Assembly (NCBI GenBank): GCA_000818945.1
Contig: KN805385.1
Location: 535,671 to 599,670, forward strand
Direction of reading: 5' to 3'
Source: Schizochytrium sp. CCTCC M209059
Lineage: Eukaryota > Sar > Bigyra > Thraustochytrida > Thraustochytriidae
Length of the DNA stretch: 64,000 nucleotides
Part shown: one piece after another, positions 10,501-22,500 of the stretch
Layout: each line of letters starts with the position of its first letter
Numbering within the stretch: the stretch's first letter is position 1
The notes under the pieces: model-generated
What the model was told of the DNA's origin: nothing
Database searches by the model: none
Seen by the model: the letters and a program-made list of their open reading frames with translations, nothing else
Position numbers and translations under genes: made by a program

Positions 10501-13500
10501 TCGCGAAGCAGAAGCAAGAGCCCTCGCAGCCGGTCTCGCGGGAAAAAATCTTCCATTTGGGCCAAAATGCGCCGCGTGGCCTCGCGAGAGGCGGATCGTA
10601 GTCATCGACCACCTCGATTAAGCGAGATCGAGCGCGAAAAGGACTATCGCGCACGTTGCAGAGCCATACTTGGTGCACGTCGCTTTAAAGAACTTCAGCG
10701 AGCCTTTGACAAGTACGATCGAGACGGCAACGGGGAGCTCACGGAAAAGGAAGTCGCTCAAACCTTTCGTGATATGGGCAAAGACTTCTCGCGCGCAGAT
10801 GTGCAGCGTTGGATAAAAGAAGTTGACGCTGATGGGTCTGGCACCGTGGACCTAGTCGAGTTCATCCAGGCTTACACTGGCATAACCATGGACAGTAGTT
10901 CGGAGGACTCCGATTCCGAAAGCGAGTCGTCAACTTCCTCCGTGGGTCGAGGTCGCGGTCGTGGTCGAGGTGGAAGCGCCAGAGGCAGAGGTCGAAGTCG
11001 CTCACGGCGAAAAAGACATCACTCGCACAGCTCGACGAGTTCTGAATCTTCGCTGTCTAGTGGGAGCGAAGTGGCGGAGCGCAAGTTATGGAAGAGAGAG
11101 GCTTGGGCCAAGCGGCTTGACGAAGATGCGATCGGCGCCATTGAGGACGCCTTTGAGGAGTATTGTTCCAAAACCCGGCGTGGAAGGCGTATTCTTCCTG
11201 CAAAGTATGTTCGTGTAGCGCTCGTTGACACAGGCAAGGAGGCCTCGGTGTCACAGGTCAGCGAGTACATGCGCATCATGGGACTTCAAAAGCATGATGC
11301 TCTATCATTGCCTGAATTTGCGCATGCATACGTGTACATGTTTTGCGACCCGGAGCGCGACGAGTTTGGGCGCGTCGGCTCGTACTATGAAAAGCTTTGG
11401 GGATCAGGAACCTCGGGGCGCGCTGGTGGCGCGACACTAAGCCAACGCAGCTCCCTTGGTGACACGGAAACGATCGCCGCGCTTGCTGCACAGACGTTTC
11501 GTTCTGGAGAGTGGAAAGGCTCACGAGAACAGCACGAAGCACTTTTGCGTAAGCTTTCTCTTGGACGCTCGAACGAGGTCATTGACATTTTGAAGAAGCT
11601 CGTTCGCGCATTCGAGGAGCTTGACGCGGACGAGACGGGTGAAGTCAGCGCCTCGGATACTGAGGAGCTTTTGCGCAAAGCGGGTCGAGATCCGGCCCCG
11701 CTCCGGGCAACTCTTGACGCCTTTTGTAAAGCACGAGCACGCACGTCTCTACCAGAGCTGCTGGCAGCTTTCGGCTTCGTCTTTGAAAGTGTTTCAGGCG
11801 AGCCCACGGTGCCTGCTGCCTTTGCCATGCTTCGTCTACACTCTACACCTCGCGATACCCGCGTTGCTGCCGAGACTGCTCTGCAGTACTTGAACGACGT
11901 CTTGGCGAGGCCTGATGACGCGAACTTGTGGCAAGTCAGGGTCCGCGATAAGGCATTTCAGGCGCGTATTGGACGTCTTCGAGGAGGCATTGAACTTATG
12001 CACGCAGTGGGATTCGCCCCTAAGCGAAAAGCTTCTGCCACGGACGGCGCTGCTGGGACGGATCACGTTCATCTGTTGGCGCTGCGTGGCGTTGCGGACA
12101 AGTACGGCCGCACAATGGTGGAGGGAGTCCCTCAAGACACGCTTGCAACCCTCACGGTACGACGCGAAGAAATCGAAAAGGAGCTTCGGGCTATGGAGGG
12201 CGGCTCGAAAACAATTGGGGAAGCCGTGCGTAGTCTTCAACAGGAATGTACGCTAGCGCAGCTCCGTCTTGCGCTGGAGACGAGTCTCGTCATCGTCACG
12301 GATGTGCTGCAGAATCCTAAAGACTCACGTAAGTGGCGAGTGCGCTGCGCTAACCCGCGTTTTCTCAAGTGCATTGGGCAGTGGGCTCATGGCCGTCAGC
12401 TCATGGAAGCCGTAGGGTTTGAAAGAGTGGACGGTGCCGACGTTTACGTTTTGCGCGGCACAGCTGCAATCCCAAAGGGGGCCACGTCGAAAGATTTCCG
12501 GTTTCCGCAACTGGAAAAAGATGTGGAGGACATGTTATGGCGTCGCAAGGTCGACATCGAGGGTGCCCTTCGCGCTCTGGAAGTCACCATTGTGACAGGG
12601 AAGTCAAATGTAGTCAGCAACAGCGAGATCATGGCTCGGTCGCCGCACAAGGCCGCGCAAACGAGAACGGCTGCCCGCATCGTTTCGCCGATCTCGCGAA
12701 GCCCTCGCAGTCGCGAAGCCAACGCCTCCAAGTTCTTTGCAAACATGCACGCGCGGTCCGCAACCGAGGAGCTTCAGCTGAAGATGATTCAAAAGGTCTT
12801 CGAGGACTTTGATGTTGATGGTGATGGCTACATCACCGCGCGGGATCTCAAAGAAGCTTTACTCAGGCGTGGCCACGACAACAGCGACGCCGCGGTTGCA
12901 GCGTGGATCCGCTCCCGAGATATCGACCACGATGGCTCTGTGTCGTTGGCCGAGTTCACCGCTTCGTTTGCACATACTGTCCCACCGCGTGTGATGGACG
13001 GTCGAGGCCTGGAGAATGTCCCGCTGCAACCTGCAAAGCTATCTGAGAATGGACCAAGCTCTGCTCGCGCAAAAGGCTGGCGGCCAGAGGACGCGATCTC
13101 GCCGATGGAGGTTGCGTTTGGCCTTGTTCGTCTCTTTCATACAAAGCGTCGATGCAGCTCGATCCTGGCAAATCTTTGCGCATTCACAGAAAAGGCTCTT
13201 GATCATCGCGCACGGACCTTGGACGCGACGAATAGCAGCAAGCCACAACAACAACAAGACCGAGGTAAACCCTTCATACTTGCTCCTGATGACTATGTGC
13301 GACATGTGGCCAAGACAAAGGGCGCTGCAGAGATTTTGAGCGCGCTGCACTGGACCTACGATGGCAGACGTCGATCTTATGTTTCCCATGTCGACGCCGA
13401 GGAAATGGAGCAGATTCGCGCACGGCTTCGGGAACTCGACATGCATCGCCGAGGTCTCGAGTTTCCCGAGGTTGCCAACGCCAAGGCTGTCGGCGGTGCT

Positions 13501-16500
13501 GTTGCGTCACTTGGTGGGACACTTTCGACGCAGGAGAATCGGCCGTCCTCATGGCTTGCCGCAATGGAAACGATTGTGAGGTATCTTGAAAATGTATTGC
13601 ACGACCCGCAGGCAGCGCGCTTTCGTCGCATTAACATCCAAAATGAGACGTTCAGGCGTCGCATTGGTCGCTTACAGGGTGGCATCGAGGTTCTCATCGC
13701 GGCCGGCTTTCGTGAAACAGAAGAATCCATGCTTCTCTTACCCGAGAAAGCAAGTCTATCAGAAATCAAGGCGCGTTTTGTTGAGATCAAAGCCGGGATC
13801 GAGCCTTTGCGAGAGCAGGCAAAACTTGAGCGCAATCGCGTAACCGACAACCCGCTCGATAAGGCGGGCCAACGTCGAACGAAGGTTGTACGAGGAAGCG
13901 ATTCGCCACAACAGCAAAAGGACGCAAATGGCAAGAAAGAGTCTCCCCAAAAATCGACCGAAAAGCCGCATGGGTTCGCGAATCGTCGCATCGAGTCGCT
14001 TCGCATCAAGGAGCTTGAGGCTCAAGTGCATGTACTCAAGGAAAAACTTGTGGAGTCACGCACAGTGAAAAAGGCCTCCGAATTGCAGGATTCTTTTGCG
14101 TCCTCACACCACGCCGATAAAACAGCCGACATTCCGTCCGAGCTCGTGGCTTATGAGCTACTCGCTCAAGATCGCTCCCGTAACAGCGGTCCAGGAAGCA
14201 AAATGCTGAAGCGTGGATCTGGTCTAGGAGGCGGAGCTCTTCTCGGAGCCTCTGGGTCACGGGCAACCGGGGGGAGAATCGGGCCACTTTCTCGCTCCGG
14301 TGCTCCATTGGTGCGCACAAGGCTCTCTCGGGGCGCAAGTCGGGGCCAGAGCAAGCTCTTTGTCACATCAGATCAAGGATTTAGGAACGGTGACATGGTT
14401 CTTGTGGGCAAAGTGAGCGAGACGCAAGAGGCACGATTTGTCGTTGGTTTCTCTGATGGCTGCCTCATTCTCGACCGTGTACTGGAATTTGATCACGAGG
14501 AAGGTATACCTGTTATTACAGGACGGGCCAACAAATCCGAACTAAGAGACTTCCGGCGGCGCGAGATTGCCGACTATGTCGTATCCGACATCCTCTTGCC
14601 GCTCGTAGAGAACTGCGTGGACGCAGGCGAGGCCGTCGTTCGCGCTCGGGACTTGCAGCGGCGCTTTGAGGAAAGGCCGCTGATGAAGCCTGTTTTTGTT
14701 AGCTGTCTTGAGCATGAAAGCACACTAGGAGAAGATGCACTTCTCGTTGCCGCTACAACTCTCGCGCGAGACAATCCAAGTGTCACTGCGGCTTCGTTGC
14801 CAAATCGTCTCTGGTATTCTGAAAAGATGGCCAGTCTTTATGTTCTACGCCACGCGAACGAAGCACACGTTTGGACAGAGGCAATGTCTCCCTTGGAACT
14901 GCGAGACCTCTTTGAACTCATTGATGCGGACGGAGACGGCAGAATCTGCCGCGATGAGGTTGTTGCGGCAGCAAGTAGCGAGCCGCGCGTCGCGGCTTTA
15001 CTTTCAGCAGGATGTTTCCGCAATGTGGACGGTGGAGACCATGACTCTTCGCAGGCCTTTGCTACGATCTTTGACGGTCGTCAAGCAGAGTTGACATGGG
15101 AGGAGTTTGCAAGCTTTTTTAGTGCTGGGGCCCGACGCGCGGCTCAGGAGCGCGCAACGGCAGGATGGTGGACAACACTTCGTAGATGGTGTGAAGAAGC
15201 GTGGGCAAGCGGTCTCTCTGAAGATGACCTGCGCGAGATGCATGTCACCTTTTCACTTTTCGACGCCGATGCCGACGGAAAGCTGTCCTTTCAGGAGTGG
15301 CGCGCAGCCTGCCAAAGTATGGATGGCATTTCTCCAACGAGCGCCGGATGGCCAGATGCCCCGCGGAGTCAGCAGCTTGCATCAGACGCTGGAGCGGCAG
15401 AACTTTGGTCCAGTGCACGAAGAATCAACTTTGCCGAGTTTGGCAAGCTTCGTGCTGCGCAAGCACGTCGTCATGGAGATGTTCATGCCGGCCAAGGAAT
15501 GTCGGCGTCTTCGGCTCTCGGTGGTCTCGGCATTCTCACTCTCATTCGAAGAAACCTTCGCAGGCTTCATGCGGAGCTTCTTCGCCAGTACAACGGAAAG
15601 ATCACGAAGGCAATCTTCCTTCAAGGGTGCTTTGACGACAACGCGCTTTTAGAGCTCATGCACTTTCCTTTGGCCCAGAGCGAAGTTGCTGGTCAGTCCA
15701 TGGAAACCTTGGAAACGCGCTTACGGCAATTCGGGGCCCATCCTCGGGCAACCTCAACGCGTGCAGTGAGCTGGGCTGACATAGCACGCTGTGTAAACGC
15801 CTCGTCTTCGCCGACTACGATGATGCCTCTGCGCGCGCCGGCACTATTCTCAGGGCGTGCTCAGTGCACGTTGTGCTTTGGTCAGGATGATGCAAAAGTG
15901 TACGAGGTCGCGTGCGACCAAGAATTGCAGCGAGTCTTTGTGCTGTATCTCAGTGGAGCGCTCGTAGTTTGGTCAGCAGACGGCCAGCGAGAAGTCTGTC
16001 GTACACAAGTAATGTCGCACGCCTCACCCGCCCGACATGCTATGGCAACAGGGTCACGTGCCATGAGGGTACTTCAATTCGACAGCAAAACATCGCTTTT
16101 AATCGTTTGCACTGCGCCGGTCGACAACCGCTTCCAGGTGCTCGAATCCGTAAGTTTACGCAATTTACGCGATATCACTCTTCATGCAAAGCCAGCCGTT
16201 GGCGCGGAAGTTGCCCCCGTCATCGAAGTCGCAGAGTTCTCGTCGCGGTGGGACGCCGTCATTTGCGCCGTTTCAGGCGGGGCGGCGAACCTTCAGATTC
16301 TCTGCGCCCGATTCGGTCACCCCATAGCGCTCGTGCCCGCTGCCAAGGAATATTCGAGCATTCCGCGTCTTTTGTATGTGCCCGATGCGGAATTCCTTGT
16401 AGCAGGTGATGCAGGCGGAACGCTCCGTTTCTGGGATCTCGCAGAGCAGCTTCGCTGGCGACGTGCTGCAAGCGACGCATCCTCGCAAAGCTTGCAGGGT

Positions 16501-19500
16501 CTTCTCTCGAAGCTGCGCAAGGCGTTAGCACTTCGCGCTTCGTTGGACGACAACGAAGACTCCTCCCGACGCGCCGTGCTCCTTGCGCAAGATCGCGCAC
16601 ATCTCTCGTGGACTGTGCGCTACGTGGACGATCTCGGAGGCGCAGAGACGAAGGTTGATGCATGCAGACTTCGACTTCCTTGTAATGAAGACGCAAGCAG
16701 CGAAGAGATAACTGGTGTTTCGCAATTTCGCAAAGGCATGGAAGTTATTGTTGTCGGCCAAAAGCTCGTCGACGTTACCATATCTCGGCTCTACCCCTCG
16801 CGGCCTGGCCATGCAGACGTTCTCGTTGTTGGTACTGGCGAAGGTTGGACCTCCGTGATGCTTCCTGAGGAGCTCGGTCACGTGGACGTGGGAGATCGCG
16901 TGCGCATCCCTCTGCCAGCCGAGCATGGCGACGTGGAAGCTCTCTTTGCGAGACTTGACGAGAACGGCGACGGCGTGGTTTCGCTTGAGGAGCTCAGCAC
17001 GTTGGTCAGAGAGCACGCTCGCCTTGATCTGCATCGCGAAGACCTAGCACGTGTCTTTGACTACATTGATGTCAATAAGGACGGCCAGGTGTCACTGCGA
17101 GAGCTATCGGCCGCCCTCAAGGATCGCGACGAGGGCTTTGCAAGAACTCGCGCCGTGAAACGTCCACCCAAAGAACTTGTGTGCCGTCACACCACAGTGC
17201 TGCCGGGAAACGGAAAGAGTACACAAGTCACGGCTCTTGCCTTCTTGCGCATGGCCGGCTTGGTATGTGCTGCGACCTCGGGAAGTAAAATTCACCTTGT
17301 CGACCCGCTAGTGCGTCGTTTTCGACTCACGCATCGTGCCTTTGCCGACCTTCACGCAGAGACGGGGCCCGAGTTCACCCAGGCGTCAGAAAATTATGCC
17401 TGCGTGCATTCGTTCGATGTTCCCCGTGGGGGCGTTGTCTCACAGTTGAGTCCCGTCTATTTTCAGACTGCAGGCAAGGACACGCACGTGCCCGTCACGC
17501 TGAATCATGCACAAGTGGAAGCTGCAAAACGTGCCGATCAAACGCTTCAGGATAGCCTTGGACCAAATGACGCTCTGGTGCAGGGCTTTGCCTATGTTTC
17601 TGCAAACGGTAGTGTACTTGTTGTTGCAGCGTCGGGATTTGACGAGAACATGATATCGCTGCAAGACCAGAGTCTCTTTGGCATGACAGGGGCAATGACG
17701 CGCCCGGGGGGCTGGTCTTCAGGCACTGACGACCTTCGCCAAGCGTATCGTCTACGCACCAGCGTCCGACGCGTGTTTTACTTTGTGTCCAAGGAGGCTC
17801 GTGGTCTTTCGGAAGTACGTGCTTCTCTGGAACGTGGAGGCTTGGCGCTTCTTGACTTGATGAGCATTGAGCGCGCTCTCGAAAATCCACATGTACACGT
17901 CTTTCCTTTTTACCAGCAGGGCGATGGGCCCAACTCCGTTCTCGCCAATCCTCGCAGCTCGTCTTCACTGGAAAGTGTGGCAAATCATGTGGGCATGGTC
18001 ACTCGAAGGATCGGCAAGAGCATGTACGAAGTTGCTTACGACGCCTCTCTGAGTATTCTTAAGCTTCCTCGACACATGCTTGAGCCCCTGGCCGACGCGC
18101 ACGGCTCGCGAGATTTACACACCGGTGAACGGGTTCGTGTGCAGCAGGGCATGCTCTACTCTGACAACCGGGGTGCTTTTGATATCGCGGCCGCTCGAGA
18201 TGATGCCACGGGGTCTCAATTTGGACCTCCGGATGACGGATCTTCTGTCGAACTGCTCTCTGCGCTCTTCATCGAACGAGATGGTAGCTTGGGCGTCGGC
18301 ACGTGGTCTGTCGATCGAATCAACGTGCTCACACCCGCACGAGACCTTGCTTACCCTCTATCGCAAGCACAACGACTCGCCGCGGTCCGCTCGGGGGCCA
18401 GATGGCGTGCTATGGCGCACCAAAGTGTTCGCGCTGCGGCATCATTGTCCCATCTTCAGGTTCGGTCTTTCCAGGCAGCGGAGGTTGGTCTCTTGGAGAA
18501 AATCGGAGAGGTCCTTCGCAATGTTTCGCTTCGATCAGGTCACGGTGACACTCAAACAAGCGCAGAAGAAGCCTTTCAGCTTTCGCGACTGCTTCCGCAG
18601 CGATGGGGTGCGCGTTTCCGGAATATGCTTGGGACATTTCGCGAAATTTTTGGTCGAGTTGCGCAGGGGCAGTCTTGCTCAACGTCAAGCCTGATCGACG
18701 CTGTTGAGTACTCTTTTGCCTCGGGCGACGAAGCCAACAATCTCGGCTTAGACTTGGGCCTTGGCGGCAGTTTCGCGCGCTTCCGAGCGGCAATCACTCG
18801 CGGCGGAAAGCGACAGACGATCGAGCTCGGAACGTTGCTGGAGTGCGTGGTTCGGCTTCACAGCGAAGTCCTGGCGCCGGAAGAGGCCTTTGACGTTTTG
18901 CAGCAGGTGCACTTTTTAGACCGCGATACATGGTCCCCTGATCAAGTTCTCGAGGTTTGTCGAAGTCTTCCTTCCGACGCACCAGGGGAGCCCAACTTTG
19001 GATTCTCGGAGGCGAACTTTGTACTCTTTGCAAGCCGTATTGATCCGTTTTGGTCTGTGCGAGATGCCGTTCAGCGGACCCGAGCGCTTGCCAGCCGCGA
19101 GAATTTGCGAAAGCGCGTGCCGCAGCACAAATTAGTACGCCTTGCGAGTCTTGTCGTTGCAAGAGACTGCACACTGGAACTTGCCGCCTGCAACGAGAAT
19201 CTCGGAGCGCTCATGGCCAATCTCAAGCAGCGTGCCGTGAGTCACGTTAATGCAAGTGTGCATGGCACTCTGCTGGAAGCCCCCAAAAGCGACGGGAACG
19301 ATGCACAGGAGGATGCTGCCATGCCAGGAAATTCATCCACGACTTTGTGGGACCTTGGAACTGAATCGACAGAATTTCTCCTGCGGTCATCGGAACGTGC
19401 ACTCGCAGCTCTTGACAGTGCAGCGCCTCCGAGGTATAGGCTTGCTCTCGACGGTGAGGACACCTATTGCGCACAGAGCATGCCTCAGCGAACGGTCCAT

Positions 19501-22500
19501 CGTGCGAAGGGATGGACCCGGCAACAAGGTCATGGCAATCCTCTTGATCTTTGGGTCCATATTGTTGATGAGCAAAAGCTCGCCAGGATTCAGTCGTACG
19601 ATGGCCAGCCTTATGAAGCACATCTCGAACGAGAGGCAGCAATGTACCGGCTTCTCGAGAAAGATGGTGTGGCTCCTACGATTCTCGACAATGCGCGACC
19701 GGTAGAAGATGAAAGCAGAAAGATCGTGGCCAACGGTTCTTACACCATGGTATTTGGGGCTTTGCCAGGTTGGCGAACACTCCGTGAGTGTATGGATGCT
19801 CACGGATACCTTGGTCATCCTTCATTGACGCCGCTGCTACTCTCGTGGTCCTATCAGCTGCTTCGCATTCTGAAAATCATTCATGCAAAGGGTATTGTGC
19901 TGCGCGGGCCACGTCCTCGGCAGATTCTGGTATCGCCTTGCGGACGTTTTCTCCGTCTTTCGAGTCTAGCAACTGCGGGTCTGCTTGCCCTCGATGGAGC
20001 TACGGAGGGCGACATGGTGGCCGGACCGGATCTGGGAGAAGTTGTCTCTCCGGAAGAGCGTGGCTATGATCCTGTAAATGACACTCGCGACGGCGCGCGA
20101 CCTTCCAAAGCATACGACATGTACTGTTTTGGGTGCCTTCTCATGGAGCTCATTACTGGTTCCGTCATTCCACGCGAGTCAAACTCGTTCCCCTATGGCC
20201 TCTTTCAACTGAGTGTACCGAATGCAAAGTCATCGCTAAGTGCCACAAGTACATTGACACTCGGCCCACGAGGAGAATTGCAGCTTCGACGCACGGGTGG
20301 GGTCCTACCAAGCAAAGCTTGTGCGGTTAACGCGAGCATGAAGCAGCTCGCAGAATTCAAGGCGATGGCATGTGCAATTCAAGCTGGAAGCTACGTAGGC
20401 GATGATCTCGTGGCTTCGGGGCCGTTTGTCATTGACATTGCCATGCAATGCCTCAAAGTAGATCCGGGCTCTCGTCCGCTCCCTCAAATCTTGATGGAAG
20501 CAGAGCGACTCTTGATCAGCGAGTCCGATTTCATAGAGGCGGGAAAGATTGCTCGTCGATGGCTAGCACGCGATCGTATTTGCAGAAATGTGCGGCAGGG
20601 CGTTGCCGTTCCGCTCGAGATCCTTATCGCTCAGACACATTCTCAGGATGCCGGCGCAAAGTGGCACGATGGCGCTATGGATCCTCGCATGCTCTTGGAT
20701 GCTGTGGAAGCCGTCGTTGACTGCTGCTGCAGTTCTGTGAGCGGCAATATTGATGGTGACAGCGTGCTGGAATCACCTCCATCTTTGTGCGATGAGGTTG
20801 TGGCTATGGGGGCCTTGCAATCGGTTGTCAAGTTGACGCTGCGCTTTTTCTCGAGCGGGGGAGGTGCGGACGTTCCCGGTCGAGGGACCTCGGACCTTGG
20901 TTTTTTGGAAGGCGATCCAGGCGAACCGCTTCGACTTCGTGTGCTGAAACGGGTCATCTTTGGTTTTCAGACGATCGGATCCGAGTTTGCTCGATCTGCA
21001 ACGGCTCATGTGCCGATGGCCAAGCATGTGGGTCCGTATCTTCGAGCGATCCTATGCTTGTACTTTGGTCGGGAGGATGGTCTCGAAGGTGAATTTGAAA
21101 TGGCGGCACAGTGCCCTGCGTCAGCTCATTGTCAGGGAACTGCTCACTGGACGCCAGAGCTTGAAATGTTCGTCGCTCCTCTACTTCGTCAGATTATCAC
21201 AGACGAGGGAGGCGGTAACCCAAGGCTTCCAGCAGTAAGGGAATATATTGGGACAAGGAATGCCAAAGTCAACGCTGTCAGCGAACTCGCCGATGACTCT
21301 GAAGTTCCCGAGTCCAAACGCAGTGTCGTCTACCTCCGCGAAGTTCTAAGTCTTGGGCACAGCCTTTCGCAGCTTGCGTCTGTGCGACGCAAGTCCAGGT
21401 CTCGTTTTGTTGCGGGGAGGCAGGTGCTCTCGCTTCTACGGTCGTCGATCGCGGATCATGCGCGCCTGTGTCTCGACATGGATATTGCTTCACGCGCGAT
21501 TGTCCTTATCGGCGATGAGGATCTCGAACTCGCCCAGCTGGCTCTTGATAGCGCCAAGGGAATCATGGATGGACCTTCGAACCTGGCGCACTTTGACATG
21601 GATTCCCAGAGTCCACGAGAAGAGCTCTTGCTTCACCGAGCGCAAGACAAGATGGGTCTCGTCTTTGCATCTGCATCGTGCATCTCTATGCTTGTACAGC
21701 GTGTTTTGAGCGATACAGCAAGCCTTCGCGAGTCTGCGCTGGACATTTTGCAGTTGCAAGTTCGCGGGGGAGAGGCCATGACCGCGGCATGGCAAGCTTG
21801 CGACGTTTTTCCTGCCCTCTTTCATGTGCTTCGAAAGTCGCGCAGTGAAGGTGCTGCACAAATCTGTTCAGCTATTGCCGTGTACGGGAATCGGGCCCTT
21901 CTTACTCAGTTCCATGCGCACGCTAAACTTGTCGAGCTTGCCCGTGATGACTACAACATCGAAGTGCCATGTGCTATCGTCGGCGAAGGTGAAGATGATG
22001 CCGAGGCTGCCTTGGAGCGTCTTTTGGACGATACCAAAGAGGCGAGTCTCGTAGACGAGGTGCGCCAACTGCTGGGACGCATCCGTGTCGCTGTCACGGT
22101 CGACTTTGTGGCGGACCGAAGTCTCCACGAAATCTATGTGGCCCTTCTTAAGACAGTTTTTGAGCAGTGGGTATCAGATTTTTGGGCTGCGTCGCTTGAC
22201 AGCTCCCAGCTCGCGCAGGAGCGTATACCCGTCATCAAGGTTGCACTGGCCATGGCGCAGCAGGTGCTCTTATCGGAAAATCCGCAACTGAACGTTCGGC
22301 AAGCGTCCTTTCTCCTGCGCGAATCTGGCTGTTTTGCAGTCTTTGCGCGAATTATGCAAGAAGACTTTACCGACTTCGCAAGCCTCACCGCTGACATTCT
22401 CAGTTTGCAAACGAGCGCGGCCAATTTCCTTCTCTGCGAGTGCGCTGGACAGGACGAGGCACTGGAGGCGCTGATGGGGGGTATTAAGGAATCTTCGTGT

